From contig LNKV01000013.1 in the NCBI GenBank assembly GCA_001465935.1, positions 186,001 to 250,000 of the forward strand: 64,000 nt of DNA, written 5' to 3'. The position numbers and the translations under genes were made by a program. This stretch comes from Clarireedia homoeocarpa (taxonomy: Eukaryota > Ascomycota > Leotiomycetes > Helotiales > Rutstroemiaceae). The notes under the pieces were generated by a model that saw only the letters and a program-made list of their open reading frames with translations, was not told the DNA's origin and searched no databases. This document shows positions 48,879 through 60,167 of the stretch, piece after piece (position 1 is the stretch's first letter; every line of letters begins with the position of its first letter).

Positions 48879-51800
48879 CTACCTTGTATTATCGCTCCTT
48901 GCGATTGTATCCCCATCAAGACCCTCGTGCACATCTACCAGGTATTTATCGAATTTAGCAGCTATATCAATGACATGCTTCAGTTCCGTAAATCCCATCG
49001 ACTTCCCTTTGAACAACGCCAATTGACGAGCAGTCGTGATAGCATTCCGGATTTGACGACCATTCATATCATATCTAGCGAGTCGTAGCAAGTTTGCTCG
49101 AAGTTCGTCTATATTAGGAGGAAGCTCGGAATCGATAGGAGCATTGTTGATCAAAGGCGTTGAATAGATATCTCCGAGTCGTTCTATGAAATTTGCCCAT
49201 ACTTTTCGTCGTTGGTTTTCGGTCAGATTCTCGTAGCGGAGAGCCAGTTGGATTCGGGATTTGAACGCTTCGTCGAAGGTGCCTACGCGGTTACTTGTAA
49301 GGAGAAGGATACCTATAGTTTTAGTTTAGCATATATCTGTATATTTGAGTGTGGATGTTGTGCTTCGTTACCATCGTAGTATTCCAGAATACGTAGAAAA
49401 ACTGGATCCGTATTAGATTGATATATATAATGTTAAGGCGGTCCAGGAAAATTTACCTGAGACTAGTGCATTTCGTTGAAGGTCTTGTAGTGTTCGCTGT
49501 TCTAGGAAAACATCGGCCTCATCAAGAAGTACGACTTTGGAGTGTCAATTCAACACCGACGAAAAAGCATCCAAGCACTTACCGCAGTTCCAAATTTTCC
49601 CAAGATACAGTACACTCTCCAAATACTACATAAACTTAGCAGTCGATCAAATCAAACGAATGTCTGTAATCGTCCTGAGAATAGTCTACCTTCTCCACGT
49701 CTTCTGGATCTGTCCCAATATCTCCACACGTGACGCGATATAATGGTTTTTGTGCAATTTCAGCAACACTGTGTAGAAGTATTAGTTTTGACTGACATTT
49801 GGGTTCGGGAAACTGGTATGATTCATACCTTTCTGCTGTCAGAGTCTTTCCCGTACCAGGACCTCTGTAAGATGTTAGTATCATTTCCATTCTCCTTGAG
49901 TTTCATGCAGCCCACCCGTGAAGCAAGACGATTAGGCCATTTCCCTTTCCACTAATTAGGTCCGAATTCTTATCCGCAGCTATCTTGTTCTTGACCAATG
50001 CTTCGATCAATTCTTTCGTAGAATCTTCCATAACCAGACCCTCGAAAGCCTTTGTGTTCCAAGTAATCGGGCTAATTTTATCGACTTGCAGTGTCCCTTG
50101 GTTGAAATTAGCACGAAGTTTCCATGCAGACTATTAGGGTTATCACACTCCATTTCTTTTCATTCATGTTGAATCCATCTATCGTACTAGGAAGTAGGAG
50201 ACAGAAGTATCCATCGGGAGGTTCGTCCCGGCTCATCTTTGCCGGCCCAAGATCATCTCGAAGTTCAGTTGGTTGGTTATACGTTGATTTTGGTGGATGC
50301 ATTTTCCTGTAAGCGGCCATGTCGATCATATATCTCACGGTTGACTTGAACAATGAAAAAATACTTTAGCAACAGATTTTGGGAGCAAGACACAACTTGT
50401 TGGTACTTACATTGTTTTCTGTGTAGGATACATAACGCTGTTTTCTGCAACTCCAGAATACTCTCCCTCGTGCTCGGATCGATGCCTCTATACCATCTTC
50501 GGCAAAACTTAGAGGGTAGGCATTAAGACCTCGAATTGGAAATGGCTCGTTGGAATGATCCGGATAAATGACTGAAAGCGTTTCTCTGGTTTCTTGGAAG
50601 CTTCCATCGAAACTCCAGAAATATGCATTCAAGTTTCTTTCTGATCGGGGCTTTCGGTCGCGGAATTGGGATAGTGGTGCCTTTGTGTTAGGGGGGACTG
50701 GTGCTACTATGGAAAGCCAAGTATCTTGGATGTATACTCTGGTCATCTCATTTTTGCGTCCGTCATTGGATTTGGTTTGTATCAATGGCTTTCCTGGTGT
50801 CTATTTTATCACCATCTGTTAGCACATCAAATACAAGTTCCCCGTCTACTTGGTACTTTCGAATTGCTCCAGGCTTGTGACCACTGGGAACCCTCATAGT
50901 CTGGTGTACAGTGTATAAATGCTACTTACGTAGAGATAAGCAAGATATTTCATAGTTATCAACTTTTTACTCAACAATTTGTCAACCTTCGCATACGTCT
51001 TTCCCCAGTTATTCTCTAAATACTCCAGGAAGAGATCGACATGACGCTTTTGATCATCTTTTAGGTGAGGCGTTTTTTCCTTCCAAATGCCACGATCATG
51101 ATAATACCAAAAGAATGGTGCAGGAATCTCTCGGCCGACCTCGAATTCTGGATAGAACCTGTCCGGTCTTGTAGCAGTGTTACTGTTAGCCTTTTCTGCC
51201 ATGACTTTAAGAGCATCGCATATGCCACTAGATATGAGCGCCATCGATTCGTTTTCCACGAATGATGACAGTTTTTCTGAATCTTCTTTTGCTGGATCTC
51301 GAAATCGCGGGCAAAATCGATTTACCGGTCTTTCCATGGTGCAACACACGTAGTCTTTGAAAACTACAAATGAGATTCCGCGCTGTCGCTCGATGAACAA
51401 TTCGAGATTTGTTAATGGCTGGCCTCCATGAAGATGGTATGATCTATTTTCGTTAACCATCAAGGCTGGATGACTTTGGTACGTGCCGAGTATTGGTTTG
51501 CGACTATCTCGATAACATTTTACTCGATGTAGAATCTTGTATTGCAGAGCTACGAAGTTCTTAGTTTCCGTCGAAGATAGTGAGTCGTATTTCTGTGACC
51601 TTTCTTTAAGGCCTTGAATCATTGCTAGTAGCACTTGGTTATCTGCATTGGGGGGGGCGTCGATGATCCGACAGATTTCAGAGGTCAATTGAGATACATC
51701 CATGTGTCGAGATCCACTAGGCGGAGTTGGTATCCTCGCGGAGCTGGTGGGCTTTTTCGAGGGTTTGTTTTGATCCACTTCAAGTCGAGGCGCTTGGGTC

Positions 51801-52817
51801 TTCGATGGAGGGAAATATATGAAGTTCCTAAGCCTGTGTCGTTCAACTGGTGTTTTTCCAGCAAATTCCATCATTAAGTCTTGCTCTTGACGGGTTATCA
51901 TTAAACGCCTCTTGTTTTGCTGTTCCAACAGCATTAACTGCATTTGATAATCTTGTAATGCATGATTACCAGAATCACTATCTGTTTCCATCGCCGGAAA
52001 TAGCGGTGCAGAAACAAAGTTAGGAGATAACTCCTCATCAGGTTGGGGGGGATTATTTTGCAACATCTGAATAACATGAGTATCCTGTCCAAAAATAAAA
52101 GGGGGTTTGTGTATCTATGCAGATCTCTCACCTCTGAGAATCTGTCAGTATTCCCAGTCGTTTGAATGCTGTCTTGATGTTCCGGACGTTCGATCTTTTG
52201 AGACTCCTGTACATTTCTCACCGGATCCCCCAAACTGAGTTCTTCCTGATATTTGTTTAATTCATGCATTAGGACCATGGTGTTTTTGTATTTTACTTAC
52301 ATGAAGCTTTGTTGCTTTTTTCATCAGTTTATTTCCAGGGTCTGTCGATTGAACGTTGGGATCTCCTTGCATTCAGCCTATTAACAAGAGCAGGCTTTTC
52401 CCGATTTGATCGGCTCCACCGGTTCGATCTTGGGAGACCGTTGAGAAATTGGACGTGTACTTTCTGAATTTCGAGTCTCGCTTTGTTTCTGCGGTGGATT
52501 ATATTAACAAGGTTCCTTTCGTGTCAAAGTCGGGTCTCCCGCTCACCTTCGTCACTGTCGTCCTGGGCTGTTGGTTTTTCATTAGCTCGATATTTGCCTT
52601 TCTCATTGTCTTCTTCATTCTTTTCTTCATTCTCTTGACCATCTAAATCCTCGCTCTGCCACTCGCCTTGGCCACCCTTATCACTATCATATTCACCATG
52701 CCATTTTGCATGCTCGCTATACAATTCATTTAAAACAACTGCTTCATTGAATCTCTCACCAAGCTTCGGACGCGCTTGTTCGTATCCCAAAGACTTATCC
52801 GCGCTGAAATGATTCAT
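48879..52817 (-). CDS. AAA-family ATPase with fungal N-terminal domain (DUF7025-like)
   Basis: Multi-exon gene. N-terminal ~100 codons (52817-~52530) are acidic and charged; splice sites between 52.5 and 52.07 kb are unresolved. The main exon 52066-~50930 has a coiled coil (MLLEQQNKRRLM), then the conserved fungal region (HPALMVNENRSYHLHGG, FLEYLENNWGKTYAKVDKLL). Next exons carry WSFDGSFQETRE, RGRVFWSCRKQRY, PPDGYFCLLLPSTIDGFNMNEKKW. AAA core: LIVLLHGGPGTGKTLTAE (Walker A, split by a 48-bp-class intron near 49.86-49.91 kb), KVVLLDEADVFLEQR (Walker B, ~49.49-49.54 kb), and sensor-2 helix YDMNGRQIRNAITTARQLA in the last exon, ending at TAG 48879-48881. Family members are abundant in filamentous ascomycetes; function unassigned, probably a protein-remodelling ATPase. 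The core motifs look intact, so it may be active. Confidence 0.75.
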
Positions 52818-53256
52818 AACTGAAATCTTTCTGCGTCAAAGTCTTTACTCGCAGTAATGAGCCGAGGGTCGCAAATAAGTGTGTAGGCGAGAGTAAAATT
52901 CACGTATAGGCGGAATTTCTATGAATATAGGGTAGAGTTTTCATGAAATTTCACTGCGGCTTTCAAAGCTACGCGCTTGCTGTTGCTGGTATATCAATAA
53001 ACGTGGTGGTGGGCGGTGACGGGTTGTGATTGGCGCAGAAGTCCGTGAGGAGTGAGGGCGGGGGCGGAGTCATGTTGGGGGTCGTACTGTACAAAACACT
53101 CAGCCTTGATGCACATGTGTGTGCTAGTTCGCATCAAGGTCACATTTCTACCAATTGATTGTATAATATATAAACACTCAATGAACTCTCCTATAATATG
53201 TCTCACTTTTCTTCAACAACAGTCCTCTTCGCATCGTGTCGCCAAACATTTCCAAG
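52818..53256. other. Divergent promoter region
   Basis: 439 bases between the AAA ATPase (minus) and the DUF7708-type gene (plus). No gene; a TATATAAAC-like box lies near 53166-53174, about 90 bases before the ATG at 53257. Confidence 0.4.
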
Positions 53257-55034
53257 ATGCCCGCCCCCTTTTCGCTAGGAGCATGGTATCCCAAGAACCT
53301 TGAACCTCAGCTGTAAGTTCGCATATTGTATTTTGTAGCTTAATTACATGTACATTGCAGTAAGCCCTAACAAATTACTGGCCATTGCAGCATGACCAAC
53401 CTTGCAGACGAGTCATACAATGCGGCGGTGAAGTACTTTTGTGAAAATTTGACAATGGATGAATGCAAACGAATATGGCTCAGCGACAAGCACACCATAA
53501 ATGATGTACAGCAGGCCATTGAAGATGCAAAATCGGCATATGAGGCGAAAGAGAAACACTCCAAGACACATCGATGGATCCAGAAATTCTCGTCCCGGGT
53601 ACTCTACTATGCAGACATATTTGACACCTTATCACAACACCACCCCGAATATGTATCTTTGGTATGGGGTGCAATCAAATTTGTTTTCGTTGTAAGCTGC
53701 AAATAAAGCCTCATTGTGATTATACTTCAACTAAAGACTAATTAGGGAGTCATTAATCATGGAGAGCTGGTCACTCAATTGTCTAAGGCACTCAGCTACA
53801 TCGCGGACGTCCTTCCACATGTAGAGCTCAAAAGTGTCTTGTATCCAACAAAACGGATGAGCGAACTTGTCGCCATCATATACTCACAGATAATCAGATT
53901 TGTGATTCGAGCAATCAATTGGTATAAAGAGGGAAAGCTCAAGCATATTTTAACATCGATCACTCGACCGTACGCCTTGCGTTTCAAGGACCTTTTGGAT
54001 GACCTCGCGACCTCTTCACGGCAGCTTGATCAGCTAGCCGTAGCAGCAGCGATGATGGAACAGCGTGATATGCATCTCGAACAGAAAGTTTCTCACCAGA
54101 TACTTCTTGAGGTACGAAACATGATACAAGGTAAGTTAACAACTATGAACAATTTGGTTAACGTCCATTGATATGTATAACTAATGAGTTATTCTCAGCC
54201 AACCACGGCCTGAACATGACCAGCCTTCTCGATACTAACAAGCGAGTGTGTGATATCCAAGTATCACAGATCCTCGCTTTTACTGCTTCCTCAACTCTGC
54301 AGCCACCAGAAACTACACGAAAATTATGCTCAGCAATGCGGAATCGTCGTCGATTTCAACACGGTGTATCGAGCTTCTTTGCCGCATCCCCAAAACTTCA
54401 AGAATGGAGCTCCATGAAAAATTCCTCTCATATCTCCATTTCCGGCTCATATGCGACTCGCCATTGCGCGCAAGACTTTGCTGTCGATGTGATTGGCCTC
54501 ATTTCCGAGAGCAAAATACCGGTCATTTGGATTTTAAACCCGACTCTGAGCGGAGATAGTGCCACTGTTCCCACCACTATCGATATACTCAAGCATCTGG
54601 TGTTGCAAATTCTGCAACTTAATCAGCACCGCTTGACAGAAAAATCGCTCTCACTTAGTGCCACACAATTCCAATGTGCAAAGTCTGACGAAGAGTGGTT
54701 CGACCTCCTTGTCTCCGCATTGATGGGTCTGCCGCTTTTGTACATCGTCGTTGACCTCGAGGTCCTGAAATCAGCACCAGCCGAAAAAGGCTTGTTGGTT
54801 CACGGCTTTTTAGACCTTGTGAGAAGGCTGTCCAGTGGAAGTATTAATACAGTGATGAAGATTGCTTTCATCAGCTACTTTCAATCTGTGCCATCGGCAG
54901 CTGATATACCAACTAACGAAGTATTACATATTCCAAAGGCAACAAACACAATGTATAAGAGTGGGAAGAGGAATAAAAGACAAACATATACTAATAGAAA
55001 TAAAACTCCTAGTATACTGAAGCTGCGATTCTAG
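53257..55034 (+). CDS. DUF7708-type STAND-like protein without NTPase domain, 525 aa
   Basis: Exons 53257-53312, 53391-53691, 53746-54130, 54199-55034; introns 78, 54 and 68 bp, all in frame. Residues ~80-260 match the conserved domain I know as DUF7708, an N-terminal domain of many fungal NLR/STAND proteins: VLYYADIFDTLSQHHPEYVS, LVWGAIKFVFV, GVINHGELVTQLSKALSYIA, LPHVELKSVLYPTKRM, RFVIRAINWYKEGKL. The C-terminal part (FFAASPKLQEWSS, ISGSYATRHCAQDFAVDVIG, PVIWILN, EWFDLLVSALMGLPLLYIVV) resembles the partner region of stand-alone members; it has no Walker A. The tail after ~500 is unusually basic (KSGKRNKRQTYTNRNK). Possibly an accessory or decoy partner for NLR-type sensors; this is inference. 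Confidence 0.72.
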
Positions 55035-55344
55035 TCGCTCACGTAACGAGGCTTGTACCCTTAGACTGCGTCTTGAAAAACGAATGCCGCAGCAACTGAA
55101 GCATTCACTGCATAAGCCAAGGGTGCCAGAGGGATTCAAGAACTGACACAAAGCCGTTCCTCCGGGCATGCCTAATTTATACCATGCACGTGCAGATCAT
55201 GCTCCTGTGCGATCGCTCCTTCCAGCACAACTGGGGCTTCCGCTTCTAGGGTTTGACGTGGTGTGTCTCCCCAAGACGGCGGGGACCTCACTAACTCAGG
55301 AGAGGCAATCTTGGGAGGAGGGGAGTGGGAAACGCCGGTCGTAT
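55035..55344. other. Short intergenic, convergent ends
   Basis: No feature recognised. Confidence 0.4.
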
Positions 55345-56064
55345 TCACTCTATTGGTCGCTCGAAAAATTTAAAGTGAACAGATCCGTAGTCGCTAAATA
55401 GCACCGGACATCCAAATTTATCCACTTCCCCCACACCCATCTCTTGCGCTTTCTTGTGTCTTGCTTCAAGCTCCCAGAATTGTTGGATCATTTGAGCGAT
55501 CATCACACTGTTCCACATCCCCTCACGTCGCGGACACCGTAACAAGAGCTCCATCGCCGTCGTTTGAATAGAGACTGTAGGGCACTTGATACAGACGTAA
55601 TAAAGCGGTCCTATCAAGCCCAAATCACTGCTGAAAGTAAGCAGTGGCTTTCTATTCTTCTCATCCTATTCCGCAGTTGCAATTAACGGTCTCGACCAGT
55701 TGGTGACAATTTGAAAGTCGTCCAAACGGTTTAAGAATTTATTCGCGCTCACTTTTTCGGAAAGAGTACCAATATCACTCGTCTCAGGCCGGACACCAAC
55801 CATGATTTTCATTGTCGTATAATATATTTTCAAGAGTGCAGCGGCTTGCAATTCTCTGCTAGTAAGATCTTTACTATTGGATACCATGAATTTTTCGAAT
55901 ACAAGGTTCCAGAGAGACAACTGGGACATGTATTTGTTGAATAAAGCGAGGCTTTCTGGGGGTTGTAAAGCGACAAGTAGATCCCAACTGTGTATCTTCG
56001 AGTCAGCATATGTGTAGTGGAGAAAGGATAGCTTCGAAGACGGAGAAAATGTACTTACTCCCAC
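55345..56064 (-). pseudogene. Fragment of Zn2Cys6 transcription factor (C-terminal), nonsense-disrupted
   Basis: Two open blocks in one frame separated by a single TAG (55666-55668). Upstream block: WDLLVALQPPESLALFNKYM, ELQAAALLKIYYTTMKIMVG, FLNRLDDFQIVTNW; downstream block: LTFSSDLGLIGPLYYVCIKC, MELLLRCPRREGMWNSVM, QFWELEARHKKAQE. This order is the C-terminal region typical of fungal Zn(II)2Cys6 regulators. No zinc cluster, middle homology region or N terminus lies upstream: coding similarity stops near 56085, after an apparent 3' splice site (ACACAG) and just before repeat DNA. A truncated, dead copy seems most likely. Confidence 0.75.
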
Positions 56065-56631
56065 ATATAGAATACCTGGCCTAGGGCCTTAGGCCGCTGT
56101 CTTACCGCCCGGCAGAAATCTCTTATATTAGCCAGCTACTGAACCCCGCTTGGGTTCAGCACCTTAGTATTCTAAGTATACAACCACTATAGCGAAAAGT
56201 GTATGGCCAGCCGCTGTAATAGTATATAACATTTCAATTGCGTGCTATTCTACACAGAGGTTGAGGAGAAGCTGAGTTTGTTAGCGACTGTATGTACTCT
56301 AACTAACATAATTATCTATATGATAATCGTGGGTGACCCCACTAAAGCGAGCACGGCGAGTTCTCATGCCAGCATGCGCTTAAGTGGGCGCAAGCAAATG
56401 AGAATACGCAAGCGAATGAGAATTTCTATACCAAAAGTACTGAGGGGCGCCCACGATTAATAGCTAACGATCAAAAATATTGTCTAACTGCTTAAATCAG
56501 CTTCGAGCCAATACTGTATTTCCTATGCTAAAGGGAGTCAACTGCTTAGAAATACAGGCAGGCATATCTGAAACCGCCTTGTTTATTATATTTACACTTG
56601 TTCCACCTTTATATTAACGAAATAAGGAGAT
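56065..56631. other. Repeat-derived spacer upstream of ankyrin gene
   Basis: Contains a palindromic CCTAGGGCCTTAGG near 56085 and the first copy (56182-56256) of a dispersed repeat. The rest is A/T-rich and may serve as promoter for the ankyrin gene. Confidence 0.45.
56182..56256 (+). repeat. Dispersed repeat, copy 1
   Basis: Matches 60528-60604 in direct orientation over ~75 bp (AACCACTATAGCGAAAA ... CAGCCGCTGTAATAGTATAT ... ATTTCAATTGCGTGCTATTC ... TACACA) with a few mismatches and a 2-bp length difference. Flanks differ beyond the match. Confidence 0.85.
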
Positions 56632-59600
56632 ATGGAATTGAGCCAATTAGTTGAGGTAGGGGAAAGCGAAGAGTCACTTCTCGACCGTGGTGCAGATGTG
56701 AATGCTCAAAGTGGATATTGTGGCAACGCTCTTCAAGCAGCTGCAGCGGATGGAAACCAAGAGAAAGTGAAGCTACTTCTCGACCGTGGTGCAGATGTGA
56801 ATGCTCAAGGTGGATATTATGNNNNNNNNNNNNNNNNNNNNNNNNNNNNNNNNNNNNNNNNNNNNNNNNNNNNNNNNNNNNNNNNNNNNNNNNNNNNNNN
56901 NNNNNNNNNNNNNNNNNNNNNNNNNNNNNNNNNNNNNNNNNNNNNNNNNNNNNNNNNNNNNNNNNNNNNNNNNNNNNNNNNNNNNNNNNNNNNNNNNNNN
57001 NNNNNNNNNNNNNNNNNNNNNNNNNNNNNNNNNNNNNNNNNNNNNNNNNNNNNNNNNNNNNNNNNNNNNNNNNNNNNNNNNNNNNNNNNNNNNNNNNNNN
57101 NNNNNNNNNNNNNNNNNNNNNNNNNNNNNNNNNNNNNNNNNNNNNNNNNNNNNNNNNNNNNNNNNNNNNNNNNNNNNNNNNNNNNNNNNNNNNNNNNNNN
57201 NNNNNNNNNNNNNNNNNNNNNNNNNNNNNNNNNNNNNNNNNNNNNNNNNNNNNNNNNNNNNNNNNNNNNNNNNNNNNNNNNNNNNNNNNNNNNNNNNNNN
57301 NNNNNNNNNNNNNNNNNNNNNNNNNNNNNNNNNNNNNNNNNNNNNNNNNNNNNNNNNNNNNNNNNNNNNNNNNNNNNNNNNNNNNNNNNNNNNNNNNNNN
57401 NNNNNNNNNNGTGAAGCTACTTCTCGACTGTGGTGCAGATGTGAATGCTCAAGGTGGATATTATGGCAATGCTCTTCAAGCAGCTACAGCATCAAGGGGA
57501 AACCAAGAGACGGTGAAGCTACTTCTCGACTGTGGTGCAGATGTGAATGCTCAAGGTGGATATTATGGCAATGCTCTTCAAGCAGCTACAGCATCAAGGG
57601 GAAACCAAGAGACGGTGAAGCTACTTCTCGACTGTGGTGCAGATGTGAATGCTCAAGGTGGATATTATGGCAATGCTCTTCAAGCAGCTACAGCATCAAG
57701 GGGAAACCAAGAGACGGTGAAGCTACTTCTCGACTGTGGTGCAGATGTGAATGCTCAAGGTGGATATTATGGCAATGCTCTTCAAGCAGCTACAGCATCA
57801 AGGGGAAACCAAGAGACGGTGAAGCTACTTCTCGACTGTGGTGCAGATGTGAATGCTCAAGGTGGATATTATAGCAATGCTCTTCAAGCAGCTGCAGCAG
57901 TAAGGGGAAACCAAGAGATAGTGAAGCTACTTCTCGACTGTGGTGCAGATGTGAATGCTCAAGGTGGATATTATGGCAACGCTCTTCAAGGAGCTACAGC
58001 AGCAAGGGGAAACCAAGAGACAGTGAAGCTACTTCTCGACCGTGGTGCAGATATCACTATACAGCCACGAAGTACTAACCGATTATCTGTACTTCATGTC
58101 TGTGTAGCCTCTGGTAACACGGTGGCCCTAAAAATATTACTTGATGCTGGTGGGAACATCCATCTTGATACACAGGACGAGTCTGGACAGACACCCCTTC
58201 ACGTAGCAGTCGAGAAGCGTAATATTCTGGCTGCTAAGTATATATTGGAAAGCGGAGGATCAACTGACATATCAGATCTTAGCGACACTACTCCATTTCA
58301 ACTAGCTATACAGTCCGGATTCTCTCAAATGGCCCTTTTGCTATTCTCTAAAACCAAATATAATACCTCTTCGCTTTCTGCGACAGACTGGCGACGCTGT
58401 TTAGCCCAGGGTCTCGTATGTCATATCGAGATGATCGGTTGTGAACCACCTGAAGTCTTAGTCTGGAATGATGCATCGAAAATGAAAATGGAACTCAACG
58501 ATTTGTCGTACCCTCTTTCTTCGTATAGCGACAAGCTACCAGCTAGAGAGACCGACTTTATGAGCAGAAAGGATTATGCAAAACGAATATTGTATGTATT
58601 TGCTATCGGCCTCAGATTCGGTGTTTCTTTTAGCACTAATGCGTGGTAGTATCCTTGCAGATAGCTCTTTGCTGCATGACGGTTCGGAATTTGACTTACG
58701 TTGCCGTTGGTGGCGCAAGGTGCCTGAAGAATCCGAATATCGGGACGCATCTCGAATTTCCCGTCCCTTGTCCAAGAGTTGGAGTTGGATAATGCAAATG
58801 AGATCGCCCCCTAGCTTGGACACTGTGCGCCGAACCCCAGCAAGTACCTGTAAGTGTAAAGTATATCCTAAGGATTTCTTACTATGAATTAGGAGATTTG
58901 GTTGCTAAAAGGCTCATAGGCTTCCTAGAATGTGGCTTATTTGTCACTTGTATTCTCCTTCCAGCAATAAAAGAGTGGCCAGAAACCGTCGATCATCTAG
59001 ATAAATTTGCAGGGGATCACAAACAGAGTCACGGAATACTGTGGATCATGGTCAAACCAGAGGCGCACGAAGCCAAATCAAATTCCACAACGTTGTTCCT
59101 GTGTTCAAAATTCTCCTTTAGCACTTCAGAATTTGCAGGCGTACCTGTCACAGCGATAGATCTTTTCGTTCCTTTAATTCAGCGCATTCAAAGTATCTGG
59201 GATCATAATTTCGACGTTTTCGAGACACGGCTATTATCCACAGTATGACCACCTTTTCCAAGTTTGAGCCAAACTGACTTTTTATAGCGCAGTATGGTCC
59301 TGAAATCGGGCGGCAATGATCAGAATTTAGTACAAGAACTTCTGAAAGATGCTCAACTCTTAGAGCTGCTTATAGCGAATCTCAAGAAGCAAGTCGACAC
59401 GTTTAGAAGATTCAAGGAACAATATACAAGCGATGCTTGGAGAGTGCTACATGAGCACACTCCTAACCAGCTAAAGAAAGAAATGGATAACGTGGATATG
59501 GAAATACAAAATCTAAAGGATGGGTGTGAAAAGCGTCTGACTGACTTCGTTAATTCGTCTCAGAATATCATTCAATTGGTTCTCAAGCATGTCTTCCATA

Positions 59601-60167
59601 ATTGGAGTATTGAACTGACATAAATCAGGAATTTAACTTGACCTCCATTGCAGAAGCCCAAAAGTCAACAAGGACAAATAGAAGCATGAAGCGTCTCAGT
59701 TGGATAACGGTATAAGATCCCTAACAAGTATCTGATTCTTTATAATACTGCTAACGTGTTAAAGTTTATATTTCTTCCTTTGCTCTTTATCGCAGTAAGA
59801 GCAGTATTAACCCCTTGTAGGAATGAAACTGATTATCTTCTCAGAGTCTTTTCGGTATGAATGTCGACATATTGGAAAACAATCCCGCATGGTGGTGGTA
59901 TATTCCTCTTGCTGCTCTATTAATGTTCATAACATTTACCGTATGGATCATCTTCAAACGGAGCGAAGGTGTAAGTATTCTAGCTAGGCATCTTACGAAT
60001 ATTGCTAACTCAATCCTGATACTAAGTTAGAGGACAATCTCGAACAGCGCTTCGACAGGCTATTTCGATTCAACCGGCCGTTTCGACAGAACAAGGAGGA
60101 TGTAGAAAGAGGAATAGAGCGGACAAGAACGGCAGCATATCCTGCTTCTGGAAAGAAAAGATCCTAG
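56632..60167 (+). CDS. Ankyrin repeat - CorA-like membrane protein
   Basis: Starts MELSQLVEVGESEESLLDR and runs into 34-residue ankyrin units (LLLDRGADVNAQ.GYYGNALQAA), the N gap, at least six more units, then diverged ankyrins (NRLSVLHVCVASGN, SGQTPLHVAVEKRN, TTPFQLAIQSGF). Downstream exons carry FLECGLFVTCILLPAIKEWP, a coiled coil (LLKDAQLLELLIANLKKQVD), then a CorA-type end: LEFNLTSIAEAQKSTRTNRS, MKRLSWITFIFLPLLFIASL, FGMNVDILENN (GMN signature), and a second membrane helix YIPLAALLMFITFTVWIIFK. Last exon ends KKRS at TAG 60165-60167. Late introns: 59248-59287 region, ~59581-59628, ~59710-59764, ~59795-59847, ~59969-60029. Junctions near 58.62 and 58.86 kb need weak donors, so a small lesion is possible. 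CorA proteins move Mg2+; here ankyrins would form a cytosolic sensor or tether. The N terminus may be incomplete. Confidence 0.75.
56822..57410. other. Assembly gap (589 N) inside ankyrin repeats
   Basis: Flanking units predict 47 bp plus a multiple of 102; 589 does not fit (542/102 = 5.31) and it also breaks the reading frame between the two sides (589 is 1 modulo 3, 2 is required). The length is therefore an estimate. Confidence 0.95.
57411..58055 (+). repeat. Near-identical 102-bp ankyrin coding repeats
   Basis: Units start at 57411, 57513, 57615, 57717, 57819, 57921 and 58023. The first four are identical base for base. The fifth and sixth differ at a handful of positions (YYSNALQAAAAVR, EIVK, ALQGATAAR); the seventh starts the diverged C-terminal ankyrins. 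Before the gap, two units carry Asp-Arg instead of Asp-Cys. Confidence 0.95.

Noticed and set aside
57411..58022. Regular ~102-bp repeats that could look like a CRISPR or satellite array
   Set aside because: Units are contiguous without spacers and translate into ankyrin repeats in one frame.
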